Positions 7,913 to 18,090 of a DNA stretch of 64,000 nucleotides are shown piece after piece. The stretch's first letter is position 1. Each line of letters starts with the position of its first letter. The position numbers and the translations under genes are program-made. The notes under the pieces are model-generated. The model did not search any database. It saw only the letters and a list, made by a program, of their open reading frames with translations, and was not told the DNA's origin. Source of the stretch: Spirochaetota bacterium (GTDB lineage: Bacteria > Spirochaetota > Brevinematia > DTOW01); NCBI GenBank assembly GCA_025061835.1, contig JANXAC010000005.1, positions 47,387 through 111,386 of the forward strand, in the 5' to 3' direction.

Positions 7913-8521
7913 TTAAAATTCTTCTTGGTGTAGAATTTTAGCTCCATCAATGTTGGAGTACATTCTCTTGTTGTCAGAGTTGAATTCATATTTAAGGTCA
8001 ACCGAAAGTGATTCTATTGATATTATCTTAAAACTCTTGCACTTGTATTTGTTTTTATCTCTTTCGTAGTATATTTCAAAAGCCAGCATGAAGTGTATAG
8101 TATCATATGCTACCTTAAAGTTTTCAGAAGGTGAGAAGTAGAAAGTTCTCTGAGTAGATTGAAGGTTAGACTTGTTGAATGTTTTGCATTCTAGGTAATA
8201 TGGTTCTTCATTGTACCAAAAAATAATATCAGGATACCCTGAGGATTTTGTCTTACTAGTGGTAGTTTGAGGAGTTTTAGCGATGATTCCTTTCTCTTTG
8301 AAGACTTCTTTGACGACCTTTTCTACTTTATTTCCAACTTCGTTGGGTCTTTTGCTACTAATTCCTTTGGAGTTTATGTATTTTGATGTTAGGCGGGCTA
8401 CTTCTATCAAAATTTCAAGAACTTTCTTATGTTTCTCATTATTTTCATCAAATCTTATTACATCTTTGCCAGATATGGATTTAATTACAATGTTGAAAGG
8501 TATATCTCTCAAAGGTTTCAT
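7913..8521 (-). CDS. Type II restriction endonuclease (PD-(D/E)XK)
   Basis: A 202-residue protein directly downstream of a DNA methyltransferase on the same strand. Around residues 115-133 it carries SGYPDIIFWYNEEPYYLECK, a classic PD-x(n)-E-x-K nuclease core with Cys between Glu and Lys. The N-terminal part (residues 30-90) is helical and rich in Lys. I could not assign it to a named restriction family or predict a recognition site. Pairing and order (methyltransferase first) support a type II restriction-modification system. The GC content is as low as its neighbours. Confidence 0.78.
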   Translation of the reverse strand: MKPLRDIPFNIVIKSISGKDVIRFDENNEKHKKVLEILIEVARLTSKYINSKGISSKRPNEVGNKVEKVVKEVFKEKGIIAKTPQTTTSKTKSSGYPDIIFWYNEEPYYLECKTFNKSNLQSTQRTFYFSPSENFKVAYDTIHFMLAFEIYYERDKNKYKCKSFKIISIESLSVDLKYEFNSDNKRMYSNIDGAKILHQEEF

Positions 8522-8574
8522 AAAATGACTAACTAGATTTTCTAACCGCTTGATGTATTCATCTTTTTCCTCGT

Positions 8575-9873
8575 TTATTTCTCCTTCACAAAAAATAGGA
8601 TGTTTTCATTCTTCATTATGTTATATAATCCAAATATATTCTTATTTATATTCCTCTCAAGTTTGAAACCTATACTTTCCATACATCTAATTGTAAATTC
8701 TACAGTTGGTATCTCTTTACCTTCGAATCTAGCGTTTCCTATTATTATTACTGCATACCTATTTTTCTTAAGAACCCTATACATCTCGCGGTAAGACTTT
8801 TTCATATCTTCGTTGTAAAGATGTATCTTATCTTTACCTTTTCCTCTAACGCCTATGAATTCTTCTCTTATCTTACTCAAGTTATATCCCATATACATGA
8901 GGGAGTGTTTATCATTTTCCACATAGTCAAGTGCAATAGAGTAAGGAGGAGAAGTTATTATACCGTCAACTGATTCGTCTGGTAGTTGTATGTTTCTTGA
9001 GTCGCCTAGGTTGATTCTTACTTGTCCAAGATTAATTTTAAGTTCTCTGACTAAGGTGTAATAATCCTCTACTGACCTAATCATGAGATCTAGATTTCTA
9101 AAGAATGAATCGACCAAGTTTTTCTTGCGTCTGTAGTTATCACTTACAGCAACAAGTCTAGCAAGAGTGTAAAAGTTTCTAACTCTTTCATCATCAGATA
9201 TTTTTTCTATATACCTTCCGAGAACTATATCTTGATAACATGAGTTTCTTATGATATCTTTTCGTATCCTTTTTATCTCATCCAGAACGTAAATAGATTC
9301 TGTTTTAACTTTTCCTTGTATTACACATAAGGGTGAAATGTCTATTCCTATGAAGTTTACTCCTAGTAATTGTGCCTCAACAGCAGCAGTACCACTACCA
9401 GAGAATGGATCTAAGAGCAGATCTCCTTCTTTCAAGCCTATGATATTTATAAGTGCTCTGACCATTTGAGGGTGGAATTTACCTTTGTACGGATATATCC
9501 AGTGTGTTAGATATTGATTTACAGATTTGGTTACGTTTCGTTGAGTTATGTGGTAATAGTCAGTTAGTTCTTCACAAACGGACTTGAAGTATGCTAACCT
9601 TTTTTTTGCTAGTTCCTTATCAGGTAGATTTAGTATTTTGATTATCTTTAGTTCTTCGTTTATTTCAAACTCAATACCAAGAGAGATTGCTTCTAGGAGT
9701 GCAAGCGTAAGTTCATATATGAACTGGATATTGTCAAACATTACTAGGTATTCTGATTTTGTGTAAGTAGATGGTAAGTTTTTTACCGTATCTATGAGTT
9801 CACCATTTCTTAGCCTACGGAATGAGAATAGATGATTCTGAATATCTAGAAACTCTTTGTAGTTTTGTTTCAT
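8575..9873 (-). CDS. Type II DNA methyltransferase (N4-cytosine or N6-adenine)
   Basis: A 432-residue amino-methyltransferase. The AdoMet-binding motif I is LLDPFSGSGTAAVEA (about residue 157) and the catalytic motif IV is TSPPY (about residue 308), which fits exocyclic-amine methylation; SPPY is common in m4C enzymes. A roughly 130-residue insert between them could be the target-recognition region. The first 130 residues are helical with an unassigned role. It is transcribed ahead of the endonuclease gene with a 53-nt gap, so modification is made before restriction. No Shine-Dalgarno is visible at the ATG. Confidence 0.9.
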   Translation of the reverse strand: MKQNYKEFLDIQNHLFSFRRLRNGELIDTVKNLPSTYTKSEYLVMFDNIQFIYELTLALLEAISLGIEFEINEELKIIKILNLPDKELAKKRLAYFKSVCEELTDYYHITQRNVTKSVNQYLTHWIYPYKGKFHPQMVRALINIIGLKEGDLLLDPFSGSGTAAVEAQLLGVNFIGIDISPLCVIQGKVKTESIYVLDEIKRIRKDIIRNSCYQDIVLGRYIEKISDDERVRNFYTLARLVAVSDNYRRKKNLVDSFFRNLDLMIRSVEDYYTLVRELKINLGQVRINLGDSRNIQLPDESVDGIITSPPYSIALDYVENDKHSLMYMGYNLSKIREEFIGVRGKGKDKIHLYNEDMKKSYREMYRVLKKNRYAVIIIGNARFEGKEIPTVEFTIRCMESIGFKLERNINKNIFGLYNIMKNENILFFVKEK

Positions 9874-9889
9874 AACTTATACTTAGATG

Positions 9890-9919
9890 ATTCTAGACCA
9901 GAAATGGAAAATGTTTCAA
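9890..9919 (-). promoter_or_regulatory. Promoter of the restriction-modification operon
   Basis: Minus strand TTGAAA (9919-9914), 18-nt spacer, TAGAAT (9895-9890), then 16 nt to the methyltransferase ATG. Confidence 0.55.
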
Positions 9920-9993
9920 TTTTCTTTTTTAATGATGAATTACTGTTTGGTTGATTTAAGAAACTCGGTAAGAATAAGATATTCTATCTTTTA

Positions 9994-10023
9994 TTGAAAA
10001 CCGATCGTTTTATCCTTTATGTT
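9994..10023 (+). promoter_or_regulatory. Candidate promoter of pgi
   Basis: TTGAAA (9994-9999), 18-nt spacer, TATGTT (10018-10023). It overlaps the earliest in-frame ATG (10019) and so argues for the later start at 10049. Confidence 0.4.
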
Positions 10024-10048
10024 AGTGAAAACTTTGTGGAGGATAGTG

Positions 10049-11449
10049 ATGGGGATGTTTAAGTTTGACTTTAACTACTGTATGTCCAACTACATTGGGT
10101 CAAGAGTAGGTATATCCGAGGAAGAACTTTTGTCTTATGAGAAGAAGATTGAAAGATTACACGAGAACCTGATGAGTAAGGCAGGAAAAGAGCTTGGTTT
10201 CTACAATCTACCTTACGATACTGAGAACTTGGAAAACATTAAGGAAAGGTTAAAAAAGTTTAAGGACAAATTTGACACGCAAGTTGTTCTAGGGATAGGT
10301 GGGTCTGGACTTGGTCCTTCCGCGCTTTACTCTTCACTTCTTAACTACATACACAACGAACTACCGAAAGAGAAGAGAAAGGGGATGAGAACTTATGTGA
10401 TAGATAATGTTGATCCTGACTGGTTTTCTGATATGATGGAGGTTATAGACCCGAAGAATACTGTTTTTGTGGTTATTAGTAAGTCAGGTTCTACCGCTGA
10501 AACTGCTGCTGACTTCCTTGCTTGCTTTTCAAGGTTTAAGGATGTGCTTTCTAATAAAATGAGTGAGCACATTGTAGCGGTGACTGACCCTAAAAAGGGA
10601 GAACTCAGGAAGATGGCTGATGAGTTTGGACTTGAATCTTTTGCTATACCTGAAAATGTTGGTGGTAGGTTTAGTGTGTTATCTTCTGTTGGATTAGTTC
10701 CTGGAGAATTGATGGGAATTGATACATCTAGTTTGCTTGAAGGTGCTAGGGAAATGGATAAGGTATCAAGAAAACCAAAACTTATGGAAAATCCTGCTTA
10801 TCTTAACGCAGTTTTGGAGTATATACTTTATCTCAAGGGGGTAAATATATCTGTTTTGATGCCATATTCTACAAAACTCGGTAAGTGGGCTGATTGGTAT
10901 ATTCAACTATGGGCTGAAAGCTTGGGTAAAAAGGTTGATAACGATGGTGCTTATGTTTATGTAGGACCTACACCTATTAAGGGAGTTGGTTCAACCGATC
11001 AGCACTCGCAGGTTCAGCTTTTCAAGGAAGGTCCTTACGATAAAGTAATAACTTTCATAAGAGTAGAGAAGTTTCATAACGAAGTAAATCTGAGTTATGA
11101 CGAAAGACTTTCAAAATACTCGTCTCTTGGATACTTAATGAACCATACTATGAACGAACTTATAAACGCCGAAGAGATGGCAACAGAAGTAGCACTCGCA
11201 AAGGAAGGAAAACCGTCTAAAACAATTATCCTTCCAGAAGTTAATGAATACTACGTAGGTCAGATGATCTTCTTCTTTGAGGTTGCTACTGCTATGTCAG
11301 GAGAACTCTACAATATAAACGCATTTGACCAACCTGGAGTTGAAGAGGGTAAGAACTTCACATACGCACTCCTTGGCAGGAGTGGATACGATTCAAAGAA
11401 AGAAGAATTCAACAGACTCTATAGCAAGTCTAGTAGATTTGTAATTTAG
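10049..11449 (+). CDS. pgi: Glucose-6-phosphate isomerase
   Basis: Interconverts glucose-6-phosphate and fructose-6-phosphate in glycolysis and gluconeogenesis in the cytoplasm. The 466-residue protein has the sugar-phosphate (SIS) signature GIGGSGLGPSALYS, the VISKSGSTAETA phosphate loop, the family motif GGRFSVLSSVGLVP and the C-terminal FDQPGVEEGKN segment with active-site residues. ATG 10049 is preferred because GGAGG lies 6 nt upstream; the first in-frame ATG, ten codons earlier, overlaps the -10 box. Together with the PPDK-like protein at 50979 it points to central hexose metabolism. Confidence 0.95.
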   Translation: MGMFKFDFNYCMSNYIGSRVGISEEELLSYEKKIERLHENLMSKAGKELGFYNLPYDTENLENIKERLKKFKDKFDTQVVLGIGGSGLGPSALYSSLLNYIHNELPKEKRKGMRTYVIDNVDPDWFSDMMEVIDPKNTVFVVISKSGSTAETAADFLACFSRFKDVLSNKMSEHIVAVTDPKKGELRKMADEFGLESFAIPENVGGRFSVLSSVGLVPGELMGIDTSSLLEGAREMDKVSRKPKLMENPAYLNAVLEYILYLKGVNISVLMPYSTKLGKWADWYIQLWAESLGKKVDNDGAYVYVGPTPIKGVGSTDQHSQVQLFKEGPYDKVITFIRVEKFHNEVNLSYDERLSKYSSLGYLMNHTMNELINAEEMATEVALAKEGKPSKTIILPEVNEYYVGQMIFFFEVATAMSGELYNINAFDQPGVEEGKNFTYALLGRSGYDSKKEEFNRLYSKSSRFVI

Positions 11450-11485
11450 GGAAGTTTTGGAATAACACTTGAAAGTTTTTTGTCT

Positions 11486-11791
11486 CTAAACTGGTATCAA
11501 AGTGATTGTTTTCATTATCACTAGATACAGTAGTTCAAGTATCAGGAATAGCCAGAGAACTGATAGGTCAAAGAAGCCTATTCTTGAAGGAAGATGAGTT
11601 CTTAAAAAACTTAGTGGTGGTTCTGTGATTGTGTATAATATTTGATAGACTTTTGAACCCATAAGTTGTGGATTAAACATTATGATCCACGAGAAGACTA
11701 CTCTTATGAATAGAACAAATTGGTATGCTCTTACTGCTCCTGCTAGAACTAGCAGGATAATCTGCGGAATTGAAAAAGTTTCTAGCGACAT
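11486..11791 (-). CDS. YggT family membrane protein
   Basis: A 101-residue protein with two hydrophobic segments (about 10-33 and 72-95) separated by the conserved YggT stretch, here QILYTITEPPLSFLRTHLPS, followed by FDLSVLWLFL. YggT proteins are widespread small inner-membrane proteins, linked in plants and cyanobacteria to cofactor assembly and division-site organisation; the bacterial role is poorly defined. It converges with pgi across a 36-nt gap without a visible terminator. No strong Shine-Dalgarno precedes the ATG. Confidence 0.88.
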   Translation of the reverse strand: MSLETFSIPQIILLVLAGAVRAYQFVLFIRVVFSWIIMFNPQLMGSKVYQILYTITEPPLSFLRTHLPSRIGFFDLSVLWLFLILELLYLVIMKTITLIPV

Positions 11792-11924
11792 GTTGTTTGT
11801 TAATTATGTATAATTTTACCTTTGGTTTTGCAATTTGTGTTTGTTTTTGTTAATGAAGTCTAAATTCATAAATAGAGTGAAGATGGTTCTTTCATTTGTT
11901 TCAATAGAGTATTTTTCTAGTTGG

Positions 11925-11952
11925 TTGAAATGTAGGAGTTAAGATATATAGT
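11925..11952 (+). promoter_or_regulatory. Candidate promoter of the SDR operon, near-leaderless
   Basis: TTGAAA (11925-11930), 16-nt spacer, TATAGT (11947-11952). The ATG at 11962 is 9 nt after the -10 box with no Shine-Dalgarno, so the predicted leader is 0-3 nt. Confidence 0.5.
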
Positions 11953-11961
11953 ATTGTTATT

Positions 11962-12627
11962 ATGAGTAGGAGTGTTTTGGTTACAGGTGGTAGCATAGGG
12001 ATAGGTAGGGCTATATGTATTGAATTTGCTAAATTGGGGTATAAGGTTATCTTTTCATATTACAAAGACAGAGATGAAGCAATGGAAGTAGAAAAGGAAT
12101 GTAGGAGGTTAGGAGCTTTAGATGTTTTTTACTACTACCTTAATCTTATGGATGATGATAGTATAAAGAAATTCGCATCTGAGGTTGTAGGTAGGTTTGG
12201 TAGTGTTGATGTGTTTGTGAATAACGCTGCAACTATTGCTTGGAAACCTCTAGAAGAACAGTCTTTTGACGAAATAGAATCGCAGGTTAGGACTAACCTT
12301 GAGGGACTAATAAAGGTGACGAAGATTTTTTTACCTTACATTAGGGAAATGATAATAAACATATCAAGTGGTGCAGGTAAAACAGGGTTCGCAGACCTCA
12401 CAACATACTGTGCTACGAAGTTTGGAGTAAGAGGTTTTACACAGGCAATAGCAAAGGAACTCAATAACATAAAGGTAGTAGTTGTCAATCCTGATATGAC
12501 ACAGACTAGAATGACTAATTTTCAAGGGAGGCCACCTAGTGAGGTTGCTAGCGTAGTTGTAAAAGTAGCCGAAAATAAGATAAGAGTCAATTCTGGAGAT
12601 GATGTTGATGTTTGGAGGTATGTATGA
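11962..12627 (+). CDS. Short-chain dehydrogenase/reductase
   Basis: A 221-residue classical SDR. The dinucleotide-binding TGGSIGIG motif is at residues 8-15, NNAA near 88, the catalytic Ser in INISSGAGKTG, and the catalytic YxxxK as YCATK. It is slightly short at the C-terminus for the family, so the substrate loop is reduced. Substrate is unknown. Its stop overlaps the start of a processive glycosyltransferase by ATGA, so a role in modifying a lipid or sugar for the same envelope glycolipid is possible but inferred only from coupling. Confidence 0.85.
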   Translation: MSRSVLVTGGSIGIGRAICIEFAKLGYKVIFSYYKDRDEAMEVEKECRRLGALDVFYYYLNLMDDDSIKKFASEVVGRFGSVDVFVNNAATIAWKPLEEQSFDEIESQVRTNLEGLIKVTKIFLPYIREMIINISSGAGKTGFADLTTYCATKFGVRGFTQAIAKELNNIKVVVVNPDMTQTRMTNFQGRPPSEVASVVVKVAENKIRVNSGDDVDVWRYV

Positions 12628-13745
12628 AAGTGTCAATAATGTATGTTAAGGCTGGAGCAGGTCATCTATCTGCGGCAAAAGCACTTGCAGAAGAACTTAA
12701 ATACTTGTATCCTGATGTTGAACCACTGCTTTATGATGGGCTTACTGGAGCACCTAATTATGTAAGAAATATAATAGAAAAGGGTTATTCAATGGCGTCA
12801 AACTTTTTCCCACCTGTATGGATGGGGATATACGCTTTTAGCAAGTTGTATCCTATCAGAAAACTTGAGGTTGACTTGGTTTCTGCTTATATAAAGAGAC
12901 ATGTTAGAAAACACATACTTGGAGAAAAGCCAGATAAGATAGTCGTAGATCACTTTTTTGTTATAAAACCAGTCTATGAGATTGTCAAAGAAGAGAATTT
13001 GAATATTAAAGTTCTTGTCATAGCAACTGATCCTTTCACTTGTCATCCTATTTGGTTTACATATCCTAATATGGATCTTGTTGTCTTCAGTGAGAGGATG
13101 AAAAAGTATGCTGTCAAGAATGGAGTTCCAGAGGATAGGATAACTGTTTTACCTATAATTTTGAATAAAAAGTTCAGTTCGAAACTACCTGATGATGAGG
13201 TTAAAAAACTTAAAGAGAGGTATGGTTTTTCACTAGGGAAGCATCTTGTTTTGATGGCAGGAGGTGGAGAAGGAATACCAAATGGGGAGTTATTTTTGGA
13301 GGAGATTGCGAAGTCAGATTTGGATGTAGAGATGGCTATTGTATGTGGTAGAAACGAGATACTTAAACAGAAAAGTGAAGAGGTTGCTAAAAGGTATTCA
13401 AGCAAGAAGATAGTTGTATATGGTTTTGTTGATTTTATGTATGACCTTATGAATATGTCAAGTGTTGTGATAACCAAGGGGGGACCTGCTACCGTTATGG
13501 AGACACTCATACTTGAAAAACCTCTTATTATCACATCTTACATATGGGAACAGGAGAAGGGAAATGTTGAATTTGTTGAAGAGAATTACCTAGGTTTCTA
13601 TGAAACTAAACCGAAGAAAGTAGTTGATAAAGTTAGAAAATTACTATTTGATGAAGATCAAGTTAAGAAGTTTAAGGAGAACATAGTTAAAGCGAACATA
13701 AGGAATGGAACAACTGATATAGCAAAGTTTATATATAACTTCTAA
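12624..13745 (+). CDS. MGDG synthase-type glycosyltransferase (GT28)
   Basis: A 373-residue glycosyltransferase of the monogalactosyldiacylglycerol synthase / processive diacylglycerol glucosyltransferase type. The N-terminal acceptor domain opens with VKAGAGHLSAAKAL, the glycine-histidine loop of this family. The C-terminal domain has LMAGGGEG, VYGFVDFMYDLM and the nucleotide-sugar-binding KGGPATVMETL. It likely glycosylates diacylglycerol at the inner membrane to make a glycolipid. Start at ATG 12624 has GGAGG 5 nt upstream and overlaps the SDR stop (ATGA); an upstream TTG at 12612 has no site. A terminator follows. Confidence 0.87.
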   Translation: MKVSIMYVKAGAGHLSAAKALAEELKYLYPDVEPLLYDGLTGAPNYVRNIIEKGYSMASNFFPPVWMGIYAFSKLYPIRKLEVDLVSAYIKRHVRKHILGEKPDKIVVDHFFVIKPVYEIVKEENLNIKVLVIATDPFTCHPIWFTYPNMDLVVFSERMKKYAVKNGVPEDRITVLPIILNKKFSSKLPDDEVKKLKERYGFSLGKHLVLMAGGGEGIPNGELFLEEIAKSDLDVEMAIVCGRNEILKQKSEEVAKRYSSKKIVVYGFVDFMYDLMNMSSVVITKGGPATVMETLILEKPLIITSYIWEQEKGNVEFVEENYLGFYETKPKKVVDKVRKLLFDEDQVKKFKENIVKANIRNGTTDIAKFIYNF

Positions 13746-13786
13746 AAGTTTTCAGTAATGTTTTAGGGCAAAACGAGAGATATAGG

Positions 13787-13807
13787 AAAGGGGGATAATC
13801 CCCCTTT
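13787..13807. terminator. Bidirectional terminator between glycosyltransferase and glnA
   Basis: A perfect 8-bp stem AAAGGGGG / CCCCCTTT with loop ATAAT lies between the convergent ends. T-rich sequence follows on the plus strand. It serves both genes. Confidence 0.75.
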
Positions 13808-13810
13808 ATA

Positions 13811-15241
13811 TTAGACATCAAAGTATAGAACAAACTCATAAGGATGAGGTCTCTGAGCAACTCCTTTCACCTCAACATTCATCTTGTAGTCAATCCATGT
13901 TTCTATAACATCCTTGGTGAAAACATCTCCTTGTAGTAGGAATTCATGGTCTTTTGCTAGTGCTTCAAGTGATTCTTCAAGAGATCCTGAATACTGGGGT
14001 ATTTTGGCTCTTTCTTCTGGTGGTAGGTCGTAGATATTTTTGTCAATAGGTTCTCCTGGGTCTATTCTGTTTCTTATACCATCTATTCCTGCCATTAGCA
14101 TAGCAGCGAATGCTAGGTATGGGTTGGAAGTTGCGTCTGGTGGTCTGTATTCTATCCTCTTCGCTTTTGGTGATGTGGAATAGACAGGTATTCTTACTGC
14201 TGCGCTTCTGTTCCTTGCTGAGTAAGCAAGATTGATCGGTGCCTCAAATCCTGGGACGAGTCTCTTGTAGGAGTTAGTTGATGGATTTGTGAAAGCTGCG
14301 ATTGCTTTTGCATGCTTTAGGAGACCACCTATATACCACAGAGCTTCCTGTGATAGACCTGCATACTTGTCCCCTGCGAAGAGGTTCTTACCATCCTTCC
14401 AGATACTCTGGTGAGTGTGCATTCCAGTTCCATTGTCTCCGAATATGGGTTTTGGCATAAACGTAACAGTTTTTCCTCTCCTCCAAGCAACGTTTTTGAG
14501 AACATACTTTACCTTCAAAGTATTATCAGCAGTTTTTGTTAGGGTATCAAATCTGAAGTCAATCTCACCTTGACCTGCTGTTGCTACTTCGTGGTGGTGT
14601 GTTTCAACTTTGATGCCGATCTTTTCAAGTATCAATACTGCTTCACTTCTTAGGTCTTGTAGAGAGTCGTGTGGTGGAACTGGGAAGTATCCTTCTTTAT
14701 GCCTAATTTTGTATCCCTTGTTGAATGTTCCATCAATGTTCCTTTCGTTTCCACTGTTCCATATTGCTTCATCGGAATCAATGAAGTAGTATCCACTGTG
14801 AGAGTTTTGATCAAAATATGCTTTGTCAAACACGAAAAACTCAAGTTCGGGTCCAAAGTATGCGGTATCACCTATACCTGTTGATTTTAGATATGCTTCT
14901 GCTTTTTTAGCAATATGTCTTGGGTCTCGTGTGTAATCTTTGCCTGTTATAGGGTCTTTAATGTCGCAGAAAAATACTAGGGTCTTATGTTCAGAAAATG
15001 GATCAACAAACGCTGATGTTGGATCAGGTGTTAGGAGCATGTCACTTTCGTTTATGCTCTGCCAACCCCTGATTGAGGATCCATCAAACCCGAGTCCTTT
15101 CTCAAAAACGTCTTCATCTAGCGCATGAGATGGTATTGAGAAGTGTTGCCATAAACCTGGAAAGTCCATAAACCTGAGGTCTATTATCTCAATACCTTGA
15201 TCCTTGATGAACTTTAAAGCTTCGCCTTTATCCTTAAACAT
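13811..15241 (-). CDS. glnA: Glutamine synthetase, type I
   Basis: Makes glutamine from glutamate, ammonia and ATP; it forms the cytoplasmic dodecamer of GSI. The 476-residue protein shows [10 protein letters not shown] near the N-terminus, the Mg-binding GPELEFFVF, the [14 protein letters not shown] stretch, [10 protein letters not shown], and the adenylylation-loop motif NIYDLPPEE, which marks the beta subtype normally controlled by GlnE. ATG 15241 is chosen for its AAGGAGGG; an upstream in-frame TTG lies in the terminator region. A hairpin terminator lies between glnB and this gene, so expression may depend on read-through. Confidence 0.96.
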   Translation of the reverse strand: MFKDKGEALKFIKDQGIEIIDLRFMDFPGLWQHFSIPSHALDEDVFEKGLGFDGSSIRGWQSINESDMLLTPDPTSAFVDPFSEHKTLVFFCDIKDPITGKDYTRDPRHIAKKAEAYLKSTGIGDTAYFGPELEFFVFDKAYFDQNSHSGYYFIDSDEAIWNSGNERNIDGTFNKGYKIRHKEGYFPVPPHDSLQDLRSEAVLILEKIGIKVETHHHEVATAGQGEIDFRFDTLTKTADNTLKVKYVLKNVAWRRGKTVTFMPKPIFGDNGTGMHTHQSIWKDGKNLFAGDKYAGLSQEALWYIGGLLKHAKAIAAFTNPSTNSYKRLVPGFEAPINLAYSARNRSAAVRIPVYSTSPKAKRIEYRPPDATSNPYLAFAAMLMAGIDGIRNRIDPGEPIDKNIYDLPPEERAKIPQYSGSLEESLEALAKDHEFLLQGDVFTKDVIETWIDYKMNVEVKGVAQRPHPYEFVLYFDV

Positions 15242-15276
15242 ATATCCCTCCTTTAAAAATTTTCTTTGATAATTAT

Positions 15277-15303
15277 AAAAAAGGTGAGACAACCCCCACC
15301 TTT
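15277..15303 (-). terminator. Intrinsic terminator or attenuator between glnB and glnA
   Basis: On the minus strand AAAGGTGGG, a 6-nt loop, then CTCACCTTT running into six T's: a 9-bp stem with one G-U pair. It lies 41 nt after the glnB stop and 36 nt before the glnA ATG, inside what would otherwise be one operon. Confidence 0.7.
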
Positions 15304-15343
15304 GAAAAAACTAGTATATTTTACATTCTTGCTTTCTATCAAG

Positions 15344-16996
<1,653 letters not shown>

Positions 16997-17029
16997 ATTA
17001 TACCTCCTAATCTTTTTCTAGTTAATGTA

Positions 17030-17045
17030 TTCAAAGTGTGTGCCA
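17030..17045 (-). promoter_or_regulatory. Sigma-54-like promoter of amt
   Basis: On the minus strand TGGCAC (17045-17040), 5 nt, TTGAA (17034-17030). This matches TGGCAC-N5-TTGCW with perfect -24 box and one mismatch (GC to GA) at -12. The predicted start is about 24 nt before the amt ATG. Confidence 0.5.
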
Positions 17046-17071
17046 AAGTTGTGAAGTATTGGTAAAATGTT

Positions 17072-17086
17072 GCCTAAATAATAGGC
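17072..17086. promoter_or_regulatory. Dyad upstream of the amt promoter
   Basis: GCCTA-AATAA-TAGGC inverted repeat about 30-45 nt upstream of the sigma-54-like -24 box. It could be an activator-binding site; further TAGGCATT and AAGGCATT words follow near 17134 and 17165. The remaining 290-nt divergent region is very AT-rich, with two copies of TTTTGAAAGTTA near 17172-17195. Confidence 0.3.
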
Positions 17087-17234
17087 TTTTGAATTTAAAG
17101 GATGATTAAATTGTAAAGTTTGTGTATATTTTTTAGGCATTGGCTAATTTTGTTGCTCAAAATTAAGGCATTTTTGAAAGTTATTTTGAAAGTTAAGGGA
17201 TTTTTATGAAGTATTTATTTATTAGTTCTCAATT

Positions 17235-17263
17235 TTATTTTGTTTTGGACTAATGATTATAAT
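17235..17263 (+). promoter_or_regulatory. Candidate promoter of carbonic anhydrase gene
   Basis: TTATTT (17235-17240), 17-nt spacer, perfect TATAAT (17258-17263), then AAGGAGGGA before the ATG. Confidence 0.5.
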
Positions 17264-17288
17264 TTTTGAAGTTAAGTAAGGAGGGAAT

Positions 17289-17912
17289 ATGCCTGATATA
17301 ATAGGGAAGTATAAGGCATTCTACAAGGAGGATTTTGGGAGCTACAAGGATCTTTTTGAGCGTTTAGGTAGTGGTCAGAAACCTCATACTCTTTTCATAT
17401 CCTGTTCGGATAGTAGAGTTGTTCCAGAACTTATAACTAAATCATTACCAGGAGAGTTATTTGTTGTAAGAACTGTTGCTAACATTGTTCCACCATATGA
17501 TAATAGTGATATATCATCAACCGTTTCTTCTGCTATTGAGTATGCTGTTATGGCTCTTGAGGTTGAAAACATAGTAATATGTGGACACTATAACTGCGGA
17601 GGTTGTGCTGCGCTGCACCTTGAGGAAAGCAAACTTGATGATAAACCAAGTCTGAAGAAATGGATAAAAATCTCAAAAGATGTTGCTAGGAAGGCAGTAG
17701 AGACTGTGGGTAGTGATACTAGTATGCTATACACTGTTACGGAACGGCTGAATGTAGTCAAACAGATTGAGAATATTCTAACCTATCCATTCGTTAAAGA
17801 GAGATTTGAAAACAAGAAGATAAAGATATACGGTTGGCACTACATTATACCAACAGGAGAACTTTATAACTATAACTTTGATACCAGAACCTTTGAAAAG
17901 GTGGTGGTTTAA
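17289..17912 (+). CDS. Beta-carbonic anhydrase
   Basis: Hydrates CO2 to bicarbonate. At 207 residues it is a standard bacterial beta-class enzyme. The zinc ligands Cys39, His100 and Cys103 are in SCSDSRV and GHYNCGGC, with the Asp41-Arg43 dyad also present. It lacks a signal peptide and is cytoplasmic, supplying bicarbonate to carboxylases such as those of purine and nucleotide synthesis. AAGGAGGG precedes the ATG. It is divergent from amt. Confidence 0.94.
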   Translation: MPDIIGKYKAFYKEDFGSYKDLFERLGSGQKPHTLFISCSDSRVVPELITKSLPGELFVVRTVANIVPPYDNSDISSTVSSAIEYAVMALEVENIVICGHYNCGGCAALHLEESKLDDKPSLKKWIKISKDVARKAVETVGSDTSMLYTVTERLNVVKQIENILTYPFVKERFENKKIKIYGWHYIIPTGELYNYNFDTRTFEKVVV

Positions 17913-17945
17913 TAATTATTTGTTAGCGTTTTGTAGGATAGTTGG

Positions 17946-18059
17946 ATGTCTAGTGTAGATGAGAATTACTATAGATTACTATATTACTACACGAAGTATT
18001 TTATGAGGGTTAGTGTAGTAATTGTTGCATATTTTATGTTTATTTATCTGTATAATTGA
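17946..18059 (+). CDS. Possible 37-residue single-pass membrane peptide
   Basis: ATG at 17946 with AGGA 7-10 nt upstream opens 37 codons ending TGA just before the MEMO gene. The peptide has a Tyr-rich polar start (MSSVDENYYRLLYYYTKY) then a hydrophobic segment VSVVIVAYFMFIYLY. The composition looks like a small membrane protein, but AT-rich DNA readily gives such frames. The TATAAT at 18051 that may serve the next gene lies in its last codons. Confidence 0.3.
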   Translation: MSSVDENYYRLLYYYTKYFMRVSVVIVAYFMFIYLYN

Positions 18060-18090
18060 CTTAGTGAGGAATTTTTCGTATTTTAAATAT

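Noticed and set aside
17100..17160. Second sigma-54 site (TTGGCTAATTTTGTTGCT)
   Set aside because: The GG-to-GC spacing is 11 nt instead of 10 and the strand would fit the carbonic anhydrase gene, which already has a TATAAT promoter.
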